Shown here piece after piece: positions 35,201 to 43,403 of a stretch of DNA of 64,000 nucleotides. The notes under the pieces were generated by a model. That model was not told the origin of the DNA and ran no database searches. It was given only the letters and a program-made list of their open reading frames with translations. This DNA is from Bacillus_BE sp042263505 (lineage in GTDB: Bacteria > Bacillota > Bacilli > Bacillales > Cytobacillaceae), in NCBI RefSeq assembly GCF_042263505.1, contig NZ_JBHKFI010000006.1, forward strand, positions 62,001 through 126,000. The letters run 5' to 3'. The position numbers were made by a program, and so were the translations under genes. Numbering within the stretch: the stretch's first letter is position 1; the number at the start of each line of letters is the position of its first letter.

Positions 35201-35217
35201 ATAACAGATATGTTACA
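35201..35217 (-). promoter_or_regulatory. WalR box upstream of yocH
   Basis: Minus strand: TGTAAC-ATATC-TGTTAT, fitting the WalR consensus TGTWAH-N5-TGTWAH exactly. It lies 100-116 bp upstream of the GTG start. Confidence 0.8.
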
Positions 35218-35253
35218 GTTCTATTACTACAGCTGCTTTCTGTACCATATATT

Positions 35254-35283
35254 AGAAAAAGAGCATCATTATGGATGCTCTTC
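35254..35283 (-). terminator. terminator after the 2Duf-type gene
   Basis: Minus strand: AGAGCATCC-ATAAT-GATGCTCT followed by TTTT. Confidence 0.8.
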
Positions 35284-35300
35284 CAAATATGCTTTTTTAG

Positions 35301-36161
35301 TTAAGAGGTTAAAAATGGCTTACACCGTCTAATACATTCCGTCAATTTTTCAGCATTTTTATTATACATTTGTTTGGCTTGCTCAGAATTCGTACTTAAA
35401 GCGAATAGCTCTAAATCTGCCTGACATTTTTTCATCATCGCAAGAAGTAATGGCCTTTGCACTGGACTTGCAACCTTTAATTTATCATTGTATATATCAA
35501 TGGTCAGCTCACCGTACGAATCAATTTGTGCAAAAAAAACATTATCAAGAGTGACACCCAATTTATCTAATTCTTGAGTTAGCCATTTTCTTGTTTTACC
35601 AGAGGCAGATAGTGGTTCATCAAGGATAGCCCCATCCATAATAACAGTGTGCGGTTCTTTCTCTTCTGCAACTAACATATTCATATCCTTTGGTGTAAGC
35701 GGTTGCTTTTCTCTTTTTAGAAGGACACTTAAGTCGCCTTTAGGTTCAAGGACGGCAAATTCGACATCAGCCACTCGAAAAACATCTTTTTGTCTTAGAA
35801 GGGAGGTTAATTCATCAATGGTATATTTTTCCTTCTTTAGATTATCTTCCATGATTTTACCATCTTTAATTAATACAGTTGCTCTTCCATCAATAAGCTC
35901 ACGCATTTTTTTACTTTTCATCGTTAAAATATCCACCAATACGGTCACAATTCCAAAAATTCCTATGGCCAAAACTCCATGAAAGATATTGCCATCTAAC
36001 CCTAATATGACTTCTCCTGCAATACTACCCATTGTGATTCCTGAAATATATTCGAATAAGGATAATTCAGATAGCTGTTTCTTCCCAATGATTCTTGTCA
36101 TGATAAGTAAAGTAATCAAATAAAGAAAGGATCGCAGGGTAACCTCATACCAATCTGACAT
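35301..36161 (-). CDS. DUF421-DUF1657 membrane protein (YetF/2Duf-like)
   Basis: A 286-residue protein. The N-terminal third has three membrane segments and the YetF/DUF421 markers RIIGKKQLSELSLFEYI, SGITMGSIAGE and 'GRATVLIKDGKIMEDNL'. The middle holds the soluble DUF421 fold (RQKDVFRVADVEFAVLEPKG). The last 60 residues (LLLAMMKKCQADLELFALST, 'EQAKQMYNKNAEKL') read like a DUF1657 domain, so this is a DUF421-DUF1657 fusion. Fusions of this type (2Duf) in mobile spoVA operons raise spore wet-heat resistance. Two DUF1657 genes precede it in the same operon; no spoVA gene is present here. Confidence 0.82.
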   Translation of the reverse strand: MSDWYEVTLRSFLYLITLLIMTRIIGKKQLSELSLFEYISGITMGSIAGEVILGLDGNIFHGVLAIGIFGIVTVLVDILTMKSKKMRELIDGRATVLIKDGKIMEDNLKKEKYTIDELTSLLRQKDVFRVADVEFAVLEPKGDLSVLLKREKQPLTPKDMNMLVAEEKEPHTVIMDGAILDEPLSASGKTRKWLTQELDKLGVTLDNVFFAQIDSYGELTIDIYNDKLKVASPVQRPLLLAMMKKCQADLELFALSTNSEQAKQMYNKNAEKLTECIRRCKPFLTS

Positions 36162-36175
36162 CTCATCACCTCTAT

Positions 36176-36382
36176 CTATGATGGTTTATATTGCGGCTCT
36201 TCTAATTCAAGTTCCGTTTTCCGTTTATTCATGTCTCTTTGGATTTCATGAATGACAAGCATTGTCTCGTGAAATACCTTTTGAACCTCATCCACTTGCG
36301 CATTCATGGCAAGACTTGATAATTGCGCTTCAATTCCTTTTAAAGTTGCAATACATTGATTCACATTTGAAGCAATTGTCAT
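36176..36382 (-). CDS. DUF1657 family small protein, second copy
   Basis: A 68-residue helical protein, MTIASNVNQCIATLKGIEAQ, ending with ELEEPQYKPS. DUF1657 proteins accompany spoVA-2mob and YetF-like genes in spore-formers. It is 14 bp upstream of the DUF421-DUF1657 gene and about 78 bp downstream of its paralogue at 36461-36664; both share the EEPQYK ending. AGGAG precedes the ATG. Forespore expression is inferred from family context. Confidence 0.8.
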   Translation of the reverse strand: MTIASNVNQCIATLKGIEAQLSSLAMNAQVDEVQKVFHETMLVIHEIQRDMNKRKTELELEEPQYKPS

Positions 36383-36420
36383 GTCCTATTCTCCTTTATG
36401 TATTCCGTAATAGGTAACAA

Positions 36421-36443
36421 GAAGACTCAGGACTAGAGTCTTC
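36421..36443 (-). other. intercistronic hairpin
   Basis: GAAGACTC-AGGACTA-GAGTCTTC, 8-bp perfect arms, between the two DUF1657 genes. No T run follows, so it may be a processing or stability element, or a weak attenuator. Confidence 0.5.
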
Positions 36444-36460
36444 TCATCGGTCTTATTCAA

Positions 36461-36664
36461 CTATTGTTTATATTGTGGTTCTTCTTGCTCAATTTCTTGC
36501 AAACGTGGTTGAATACTGTCAATAATTGACTGAGTTTGCTTAGCAGCCTGTTGATAAATTTGCTTTGCATTTTTATTTTCCGTTCCTAGGGCGAAGGTTT
36601 CAAAATTTGCTTGTGCACTTTTCAAACCTGCAATCGTTTGTTTTACTTGTGATCCAACTGTCAT
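36461..36664 (-). CDS. DUF1657 family small protein, first copy
   Basis: A 67-residue helical protein, MTVGSQVKQTIAGLKSAQAN with FETFALGTENKNAKQIYQQA and the end EEPQYKQ. The FALGTENKNAKQIY segment parallels FALSTNSEQAKQMY in the C-terminus of the fusion protein downstream, showing shared ancestry. It is first in the operon. AGGG precedes the ATG. No convincing sigma-G promoter could be fixed by eye. Confidence 0.82.
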   Translation of the reverse strand: MTVGSQVKQTIAGLKSAQANFETFALGTENKNAKQIYQQAAKQTQSIIDSIQPRLQEIEQEEPQYKQ

Positions 36665-36786
36665 GTATTTTCCCTCTTTTCAATAATAATGTACATCGTA
36701 CAGAACATATTATTTCTAAAAAGATGGGTTCAATGTGCAAGAATAAAATTGTAATTTTTTCCAAAAGCGATTATTTACCTTAAACA

Positions 36787-38940
36787 TTAGGCTGTTTTCG
36801 TTGGTAAAATAATACTAAAGGTGGTTCCTTTATCTTGTTCGCTCTCAATGAATACCTTACCATGATGGCTTTCAATTATCTTAAAACTCACCATAAGTCC
36901 GAGCCCATTGCCATTTTCCTTTGTAGTAAAAAATGGCTCTCCTATATTCTTTAATTTTTCCTGAGGAATCCCTACCCCAGTGTCTTGAATCAAGATTTGA
37001 ACTTGATTTTCATGGATATTGACTTTAACAGTTAATTGCCCGCCATTTGGCATCGCTTCTATTCCATTTTTGATAAAATTAAGAAAAACCTGCTTTAAAC
37101 GATCTTCATCACATTCAATCATGATAATTTCATGATCCGCTTCAAAAAAAACCTCCACTTTCTTCTTCCGTGCTTCAAACTCTAATAGTGATAGCACATT
37201 TTGGATAATCGGAATAATATTTTTTTCTTCCAATTGAGCTGTTTTCGGTTTAGCAAGCACCATGAAATCCTCGACGATCTGATTGACCCGGTCAATTTCA
37301 TCTAAAATAATATCGATAAATTCTTTTCGCTGATCATCCACTTCCGTATCAAGTAAAAACTCTGCATAGCCCTTCATAGAGGTTAAAGGATTACGAATTT
37401 CATGGGCAACGCCTGCTGCTAATTGGCCCACTGCAGCGAGCTTGTCCTGCCGATGCAGAATTTCCTCTGTTTTCTTTTTTTCCGTAATGTCACTTCGAAT
37501 AGCTAGATATTGATAAGGGCGCCCTGCATCATCTAGAAAAGGGACTATCGTGGTGTCGACCCAGTAATTGTGACCATCTTTGGCCCGATTCCGAATTTCC
37601 CCTCTCCAAACATAACCCTCTCCAATTGTTTTCCATAGCTCCTTAAAATAGGCCTTAGTATGGAACCCAGAATTAAGAATATTGTGATTTTTCCCGATTA
37701 ACTCTTCACGTGTATAACCGGATATTTCACAGAATTTAGCATTTACATTTGTAATGACTCCCAATGCATCTGTGAAAGCTACAATGGAAGCTTGATCTAA
37801 AGCGAATTTTATATCACTGATTTCTTTTAAGGTATTTTTTAAACTTTCCTCATTCTCTTTCTTTTTCGTTATATCCGTCCGAATGGAAACATATTGATAA
37901 GGCTTCCCTTTTGCGTTCAAAAGAGGGACTATCGTTGTGTTCACCCAATAAAAGCTCCCATCTTTTGCTCGGTTACGAATTTCTCCCTTCCAAACCTTTC
38001 CTGCTGAGATCTTATCCCACATCTCACGAAAGAATTCTTTATTATGGTAGCCTGAATTCACTAAGCGATGAGTTTGTCCAAGAATTTCTTCTCTTTTATA
38101 TTTGGAAATTTCCTCAAACTTCTCATTAGCATATATAATAACTCCCTTAGGATTGGTAATAATGACAATGGCCGCTTCATCTAAGGCAAATTGGATATCC
38201 TTAAGATACATATCGGATACAGCCCAGCGTTTACTCTTGATTGTACTGGAAATAACGATGCCCGAAATAATGATCATAAGAAGCATTAACACAAAATACA
38301 TGATCTCAGTTGTCTGTGAACTATTCAAAAAGTTATCTTTCTTATAAAAAGTGGATGATTTGATTAATAAAAAGTGGGACTCGATAATGGACCCCGCACT
38401 GATAATTGCACTTATTGGCTTTAACCATGCTTGATGAGAGTTTAGAAAGCTTTTGGAATGAAAGAGCATCCAAAGAACAAAAAAAGAAGAACAAAAAATG
38501 AGTATTCCCCCAACTACTAGCAGGAGTGAATGAAAGACGATATGAACATTCATTCCATACATACCTATAAAATATATGAAAAAGACCGCAGCTGTCATAA
38601 AACAGCTGCCAATAATTAAATGAAGCAGATTAACCTGACGATTGATCACAAAATAGAAAGCAAAACACGTTAATAAAATTCCAAACAGAACAGATAGAAT
38701 AATAATCGGGATATTATAAATGATAGAATCAAAATGACTCAAAGCTAAAACCCCAATAAAATTCATCACCCAGATTCCAATTCCTAAAGAAAAGGATCCA
38801 CCAAAAAATAAAAAACGTTTATTTCTTTCTGAAGAATCAATTAATGTAAATAAATCTATCGCTGTATAAGATGAAATAAAAGTCAAAATAATTGCAGTTA
38901 ATAATAATAAAGGATTATAAGAAAACACGAGCTCATTCAT
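36787..38940 (-). CDS. sensor histidine kinase with degenerate MHYT domain and tandem PAS domains
   Basis: A 717-residue membrane kinase. Seven hydrophobic segments (about 1-240) have the MHYT-domain layout (SYTAIDLF, 'FGGSFSLGIGIWVMNFIGVL'), but the MHYT histidines are replaced (MNF and IYFIGM). Two PAS-PAC units follow (about 255-370 and 378-495), closely similar to each other (both contain GEIRNRAKDG and Y(Q)YxxIRxDIT). HisKA is AAGVAHEIRNPLTSMKGYAE, and HATPase_c has NFIKNGIEAMPNGG and GNGLGLMVSFKI. It resembles sporulation kinases in its catalytic part. No partner regulator is adjacent. Confidence 0.82.
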   Translation of the reverse strand: MNELVFSYNPLLLLTAIILTFISSYTAIDLFTLIDSSERNKRFLFFGGSFSLGIGIWVMNFIGVLALSHFDSIIYNIPIIILSVLFGILLTCFAFYFVINRQVNLLHLIIGSCFMTAAVFFIYFIGMYGMNVHIVFHSLLLVVGGILIFCSSFFVLWMLFHSKSFLNSHQAWLKPISAIISAGSIIESHFLLIKSSTFYKKDNFLNSSQTTEIMYFVLMLLMIIISGIVISSTIKSKRWAVSDMYLKDIQFALDEAAIVIITNPKGVIIYANEKFEEISKYKREEILGQTHRLVNSGYHNKEFFREMWDKISAGKVWKGEIRNRAKDGSFYWVNTTIVPLLNAKGKPYQYVSIRTDITKKKENEESLKNTLKEISDIKFALDQASIVAFTDALGVITNVNAKFCEISGYTREELIGKNHNILNSGFHTKAYFKELWKTIGEGYVWRGEIRNRAKDGHNYWVDTTIVPFLDDAGRPYQYLAIRSDITEKKKTEEILHRQDKLAAVGQLAAGVAHEIRNPLTSMKGYAEFLLDTEVDDQRKEFIDIILDEIDRVNQIVEDFMVLAKPKTAQLEEKNIIPIIQNVLSLLEFEARKKKVEVFFEADHEIIMIECDEDRLKQVFLNFIKNGIEAMPNGGQLTVKVNIHENQVQILIQDTGVGIPQEKLKNIGEPFFTTKENGNGLGLMVSFKIIESHHGKVFIESEQDKGTTFSIILPTKTA

Positions 38941-39205
38941 TGACGATCACCCCAGTTATCGCAATAGTTTCTACTATGATTGTAATGGAAACTGCCTCTA
39001 TATGGAAGAAAAATCTTCATAAATTCATTTTGAATAGGATTATTCTTTCATATCTATTCAAGTTTGTCATCTTCAAATTAAGGATTAGATTTTTTTTGAA
39101 AATTTTCAAAAAAAGTCTACACAAATAAAAATTAATCGTGTATACTGTACTATAACAGAAGGGAATAATAAAAACTGTATTATAAAAACAAAGGGGGATT
39201 TACAA

Positions 39206-39340
39206 ATGATTCAGAGTCCAGTTGAGTTTTTCCGCACATTACCAAAAAAGGTTTGTCCTGAGTGTGGTCAGCCCATTGAAGAACAAGCAGAATCATACCT
39301 TTTAGAATGTGAACGCTGTCTTGCAAAAAAATCCGAGTAA
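39206..39340 (+). CDS. yhfH: YhfH family zinc-ribbon protein
   Basis: A 44-residue protein reading MIQSPVEFFRTLPKKVCPEC, then CERCLAKKSE at the end. It matches the YhfH family of Bacillus (46 residues, start ML.NPVEFFRNLP.KVCPECG). The two CxxC knuckles suggest one zinc. Function unknown. AAGGGGG lies upstream of the ATG. It is a short single gene with its own terminator. Confidence 0.8.
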   Translation: MIQSPVEFFRTLPKKVCPECGQPIEEQAESYLLECERCLAKKSE

Positions 39341-39374
39341 AGATTGGACGAAATTTTTATGCCTATGAACACAA

Positions 39375-39420
39375 GAAAATGAGCCCTTTCATTTCACTGA
39401 AAGAGGCTCATTTTCTTTTT
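39375..39420. terminator. bidirectional terminator
   Basis: GAAAATGAGCC...TTTCA / TGAAA...GGCTCATTTTC followed by T on the plus strand; serves yhfH and the permease gene. Confidence 0.85.
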
Positions 39421-39433
39421 ATATTTATGTGGA

Positions 39434-40861
39434 TTAAACTTTTGAATTTTCCTTCTTCATCTTTTCATTCCCCTTTTTCAACACTTGACGAGAAAAGATA
39501 ATGCCACTTGCAATTAAAACGACACCAAAAGTAAATATCTTAATATCGGCCGTCCCTGCATAAATGACCCAAACTGAATAAATCGTAGCCAAGAATGCGA
39601 TGATTCCGTCCATCCATCTTGCCTTCTTACTATTATGATACGTCTCTCCTGTGACAACTAATTTAAGCTGGAACACTGAAGATATGAAATATGGAACAAG
39701 ATAAGATAAGGTTGCAATATAAATAATAAAATCAAAGGCCTGGGAAATAGAATTGGAGACCGTAGAAAAAATAAATAATTGTCCAATCATATTTGTAACA
39801 ATGATAGAAAACTTTGGAATTCCCTTTTGGTTTTCTTTTCCAAACTGAGGAATAAAAATCCCGTGCTTTGCTGCTTGAAAAGGGATTTCCCCAGTTAACA
39901 TGACCCAACCAAGAGAAGAGCCAAATAAACTAATCAGACCAAGTCCAGCCAATAATTTTGCTCCAATTGGTCCTAAAATCGTTTCAATCGCGTCAATTAG
40001 CGGCTTATCAGAGGCAATTAATTGATCCTGTGGCAGCATTCCCATCACAAGGGTGCTTATGCCAATATAAATTGCTAACGCTATGAAAAGTCCAAGAATC
40101 GATGCTCTTTTTACATCAATTTGCTTTCTAGCACGCGGGGCGAAAACAACCGCTGATTCAACCCCAACAAATGCCCAAAGCGTCGTAATCGCTGCTTTAT
40201 TAATTTGAGAAAAAATACTCATACTATTCCCTGCATCATCTACTCTTGCTGCAGCTAATGGAAGAATATTTGCCTTTTGAAAAGCAAACAAACCAATAAT
40301 GATAAACAAGAGAAAACCAATAACTTTTGCCGCTGTTGCTGCGAAATTTAACTTTCCTGCCCCTTCCATCCCATGTAAAATAATCATTGTTGTACCCCAT
40401 AATAACAATGTGCAAACTAAAAAAGTAATGGCGTTCCCTACTTTTAAAGTAAATGATCCAATTTTAAAAAGCTCTGCACTACTTGTCATGATTGGGAAAA
40501 AAGTGGATAGATAGCCTGCAAAGGTAGTAATAATCGCAATATTTCCTGCAAGGTTACCAATCCAATACCCCCAGGTTGCCATAAACCCTGAAAGGGTAGA
40601 CGCATTAGAACCTGGTTTAAATAATTCTTTTGCATAAATTTGCGGTCCACCTGAAAGCTCCGGTTTTCGTATCGCCAGATTTCCAAATACTAAAACAGTC
40701 ACTAAAACACCCAAACCGGTTAATAACCAAGCTCCCAACACACCAAGGGGACTCGCCACCTCAGAAAGGGATCGCGGTAGCATAAATATCCCTGATCCCA
40801 CCATGTTCCCAACAACCAAAGCTGTAAGTATCCACAGTCCAAATTTTTTATTTTGACCCAT
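39434..40861 (-). CDS. yvsH: APC-family amino acid permease, lysine-linked (YvsH-like)
   Basis: A 475-residue amino acid/polyamine permease or antiporter with about 12 helices. The family signature is LVVGNMVGSGIFMLPRSLSE, with FVGVESAVVFAPRARKQIDV in the middle. This is the basic amino acid/polyamine antiporter subgroup (YvsH/ArcD-like). A lysine riboswitch in the leader shows that lysine is the physiologically relevant ligand, as for B. subtilis yvsH. AGGAG precedes the ATG. A Lys-rich tail ends the protein. It is a single gene. Confidence 0.85.
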   Translation of the reverse strand: MGQNKKFGLWILTALVVGNMVGSGIFMLPRSLSEVASPLGVLGAWLLTGLGVLVTVLVFGNLAIRKPELSGGPQIYAKELFKPGSNASTLSGFMATWGYWIGNLAGNIAIITTFAGYLSTFFPIMTSSAELFKIGSFTLKVGNAITFLVCTLLLWGTTMIILHGMEGAGKLNFAATAAKVIGFLLFIIIGLFAFQKANILPLAAARVDDAGNSMSIFSQINKAAITTLWAFVGVESAVVFAPRARKQIDVKRASILGLFIALAIYIGISTLVMGMLPQDQLIASDKPLIDAIETILGPIGAKLLAGLGLISLFGSSLGWVMLTGEIPFQAAKHGIFIPQFGKENQKGIPKFSIIVTNMIGQLFIFSTVSNSISQAFDFIIYIATLSYLVPYFISSVFQLKLVVTGETYHNSKKARWMDGIIAFLATIYSVWVIYAGTADIKIFTFGVVLIASGIIFSRQVLKKGNEKMKKENSKV

Positions 40862-40932
40862 CTATAGTACTCCTCTCGTTTCTTTCCTCGAGCTTTAGAA
40901 ATTAGAGATAATATTCAATGATTTGTAAAAGC

Positions 40933-41170
40933 ACAAAAAAGCACACCACTTAACGGTGTACTTTTAAACTGCCGCATCAGGGGAAATGGATAGTTCATCA
41001 TAACAAAAGCTATGACAGTTCTGCTCCTATTCAAAGACAGACCCAGCTACTAATCATCAGAGAATTCTTAGTGCTTCGGCAATGATTCCTTTTTGTTAAA
41101 GTCCTAGAGCTCTCTGACTCTCATTTAACATACTCTTAATGCATTGCGCCTCTAACTCATCTTTAGCTGA
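40933..41170 (-). promoter_or_regulatory. lysine riboswitch (L-box) with terminator
   Basis: Read on the minus strand, the leader shows the L-box consensus blocks in order: GTTAGAGGCGCAATG, AAGAGTATG, GCCGAAGC, CTGGGTCTGTCTTTGAAT and AGAACTGTCAT. Downstream, AAAAGTACACC pairs with GGTGTGCTTTT and a T run follows (about 40933-40966), forming the terminator of the expression platform. The permease starts about 70 bp later. High lysine should stop transcription of the transporter. Confidence 0.88.
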
Positions 41171-41340
41171 TGAGGAATTATCAATTCAGTTACGAGGCTA
41201 GCTTACTAGAAAGGCGGGGCATTGTCAATGAATAAAAGTATTCTAAAAAAGTAAAATATAACGTTATTTCCACTCATTTCCTCCATGAAAATCCAAAAAT
41301 GGTGAGAGAATAAACTTAATAAACAAAAGGAGTGAATAAA

Positions 41341-41541
41341 TTGGTTGCGTGGTCTGATGAAAAGAAATTTCTTACAAAAGCACCAAAGGAAACAAATTTC
41401 ACCGTCGATACCGATGGGCATTTTCCCAATCTAAAAGCAATCGCCGGAGATTCTGTCAATGCCCACAAAAACCTAGAGGAAGCTAATGCTATTTTTACGA
41501 AAAAAGAATTGGGACAGCAGAATGAAAATAATGCCTTGTAG
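41341..41541 (+). CDS. small hypothetical protein
   Basis: A 66-residue hydrophilic protein starting at TTG 41341, eight bases after AGGAG: VAWSDEKKFLTKAPKETNFT, 'DGHFPNLKAIAGDSVNAHKN'. Family not recognised; composition and neighbourhood resemble spore-associated small proteins. From its stop to 41817 no gene was seen. Confidence 0.45.
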   Translation: MVAWSDEKKFLTKAPKETNFTVDTDGHFPNLKAIAGDSVNAHKNLEEANAIFTKKELGQQNENNAL

Positions 41542-41817
41542 ACGGGGCTTAGTAAATGTTTCATTATACTTTTGTTCGTTCCTAAATAGAATTTTATCAT
41601 AAATTTTGCAGTGAATATGTTCGTACAAATATTGACGTATACAGCTTAAATTAGATTGCAATATCTTGTATTAAGGTAGTTGATAAAAAAATGGAAGGTC
41701 AAAAAAATGATTCCTCTATCCTCTTCACTTGAATTTATATTCTGTCTCTTTGCTAGCTAATAGCCTGATATTAGAGCTTTTATGATAAATGGAAACTCCC
41801 CATTCCCTTATAACACT

Positions 41818-41853
41818 AAAAACCCACCAAAGCTATAAAGCTCCTGGTGGGTT
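41818..41853 (-). terminator. terminator after ydjO
   Basis: Minus strand: ACCCACCAGGAGC...GCTTTGGTGGGT followed by TTTT. Confidence 0.8.
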
Positions 41854-41873
41854 CAATCAAAAAAATAATTCCA

Positions 41874-42065
41874 TTAAATTTTCGGAAGTTCTCGTATCTC
41901 CACGGAAGTTTCATTTCCACATAGCGGACATCTTAAATCATTAGAGGCGAAATCTTTTCTCATCCATCCTTTACAATTTTCATCCAAACAAGAATATACT
42001 TCAACATCCATCATGATCATTTCCGGTTTATCATCTTGACCTTTTTTATTAAAAAAAATCGACAA
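41874..42065 (-). CDS. YdjO family zinc-ribbon protein
   Basis: A protein of about 62-64 residues with SIFFNKKGQDDKPEM at the start, YSCLDENCKGWMRKDF and RCPLCGNETSVEIRELP. The C-x5-C...C-x2-C pattern matches the cold-inducible YdjO family of Bacillus. Start choice is unusual: a GGGGG site lies two bases before TTG (42065) and eight bases before ATT (42059), and the first upstream ATG lacks a site. Zinc binding is inferred; function unknown. Confidence 0.6.
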   Translation of the reverse strand: MSIFFNKKGQDDKPEMIMMDVEVYSCLDENCKGWMRKDFASNDLRCPLCGNETSVEIRELPKI

Positions 42066-42245
42066 CGCCCCCTTATTAGCTTCAAAACCTCTACTAATAG
42101 TATAAACCAAAATAAGGAAAAACATTACTAATTCATCCAATTATAATGATATGCTTATAAATTCCAACCTATGCCGCCTATCGGAATTGAATCCCTCGAA
42201 AAGTGGAGCAAATGAAAAAGAAGCTTGTCCTATGACTGCTTCTTC

Positions 42246-42407
42246 CTAATTTTTTAAATCAGAACGTTTACCTAAATCAGGCTCACCTGGAGTTTGATTG
42301 CCAGTGGTAGCATTATAGCCTACTCGGTAGCTCGCGTGTCTTTTTTCTCTTAAGGCTTCAGGCATTTGATATTGACTCATATCATCCTGGGCATCCCTTG
42401 GCGTCAT
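42246..42407 (-). CDS. small hypothetical hydrophilic protein
   Basis: A 53-residue protein, MTPRDAQDDMSQYQMPEALR, ending with PGEPDLGKRSDLKN. AAGGAAGGTG precedes the ATG. It is Gln/Asp-rich, without cysteine or hydrophobic segment, resembling small spore proteins. Family not recognised. It belongs to a same-strand run of tiny genes between 41.8 and 43.4 kb. Confidence 0.5.
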   Translation of the reverse strand: MTPRDAQDDMSQYQMPEALREKRHASYRVGYNATTGNQTPGEPDLGKRSDLKN

Positions 42408-42444
42408 TTTCCATCACCTTCCTTTCCATTTTCTTGTTATTACA

Positions 42445-42654
42445 TTATTCTTCAGAGCCCTTTCTTGGTATTCCCATTTCCTTTCCATTTACGTTCTCTA
42501 TTACCGATTGAATTTCACCCTCTGTAAAGGTATCGCTCACTTGCTCATGGGTTGTCGCTAAACCTGAAGATACCTCGTCCTTCCGTTGATAATCTTCCGA
42601 TTGATACACTCGATTTGCAACTGGGTAGTCATTGTTTTGATTTTTCCCCTTCAA
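42445..42654 (-). CDS. DUF4025 (YozQ-like) small protein
   Basis: A 69-residue hydrophilic protein. The segment 'LATTHEQVSDTFTEGEIQSV' is the recognisable core of DUF4025/YozQ-type proteins. The TTG at 42654 is used because AAAGGGG lies nine bases upstream; the ATG six codons earlier overlaps that site. Function unknown; presence in spore-formers suggests a sporulation link. Confidence 0.6.
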   Translation of the reverse strand: MKGKNQNNDYPVANRVYQSEDYQRKDEVSSGLATTHEQVSDTFTEGEIQSVIENVNGKEMGIPRKGSEE

Positions 42655-42786
42655 AACAGCAGCCCCTTTCATGTTGGAATAATGTTATTTTATACAAAAA
42701 AGGAAATATCATACGAAGAGGTACAGATAGAAAAACCCTTTGATCATCATTTATCAAAGGGTTTCCATTTCATTACTATTTTCAAA

Positions 42787-42906
42787 TTAGAGCCATGCAG
42801 CTCCAACAATTATTAACAGGATAAATAAGACGACGATTAAAACAAAGCCACCGCCGTATCCATATCCACCGCCATAGCCACAACCATATCCATAACCGTA
42901 CGGCAT
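42787..42906 (-). CDS. YjcZ family sporulation peptide, copy 1
   Basis: A 39-residue peptide: a Gly/Tyr-rich head with YGYG repeats, then the membrane segment GGGFVLIVVLFILLIIVGAA. This is the YjcZ/YhjR-like family of tiny sporulation proteins (CYCG or YGGG head plus one helix). It is followed 22 bp away by a shorter paralogue. AGGAAGTG lies upstream of the ATG. Confidence 0.85.
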   Translation of the reverse strand: MPYGYGYGCGYGGGYGYGGGFVLIVVLFILLIIVGAAWL

Positions 42907-42928
42907 ATAAGCACTTCCTTTCGTTAGT

Positions 42929-43030
42929 TTAGAATCCCCAACCTACATATGCGGAACCCACAATGATTAAAAGAATGAACAAAACTACAATTAAAGCGAA
43001 GCCGCCGCCGTATCCTACACCTGCACTCAT
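42929..43030 (-). CDS. YjcZ family sporulation peptide, copy 2
   Basis: A 33-residue peptide: MSAGVGYGGGFALIVVLFIL with a short tail VGWGF. It shares the core helix with the neighbour at 42787-42906. The GGAGGTGG ribosome site lies inside the last codons of the gene upstream (43032-43403), whose TAA is one base from this ATG, so translation is probably coupled. Confidence 0.85.
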   Translation of the reverse strand: MSAGVGYGGGFALIVVLFILLIIVGSAYVGWGF

Positions 43031-43031
43031 G

Positions 43032-43403
43032 TTATCCACCTCCCATGACATCTATCCGTATTGTATGTGGGTAAAGGTGTTTTGGTATGGGCTCATATCC
43101 AATAAAAAAGTTTTGTATAAAAAAATGAATCCTTCCAAAGGAAACAATCCCTGTCTGTTGAAAAATCAGATAAATATCCTTCTCTTTTCTTTCGATTTCG
43201 ATTGGAACAAGAAAACCTCTAAAGTTCCAATTCCTTATCTCTCCATAAGCCTTCAAAATAGCTTCAATCGTGCTCGCATTTTTCGTTTTAATATTAATAA
43301 CCGCAATTAAAACATGCTTTTGCTCAGCAATTGAAATCCTCTCATTTAATATCCAAAAATTATTTTTCTCAATTAAACGAGTAATATGGTACCTTGGCAG
43401 CAT
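43032..43403 (-). CDS. hypothetical protein coupled to a YjcZ-type peptide
   Basis: A 123-residue soluble protein beginning MLPRYHITRLIEKNNFWILN, with 'HVLIAVINIKTKNASTIEAI' and 'NWNFRGFLVPIEIERK', and ending MGGG. GGTGA precedes the ATG at 43403. It is not recognised. Its final GGA-GGT-GGA-TAA codons form the ribosome site of the next sporulation peptide, so the two are read from one mRNA and a sporulation role is likely. Confidence 0.55.
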   Translation of the reverse strand: MLPRYHITRLIEKNNFWILNERISIAEQKHVLIAVINIKTKNASTIEAILKAYGEIRNWNFRGFLVPIEIERKEKDIYLIFQQTGIVSFGRIHFFIQNFFIGYEPIPKHLYPHTIRIDVMGGG

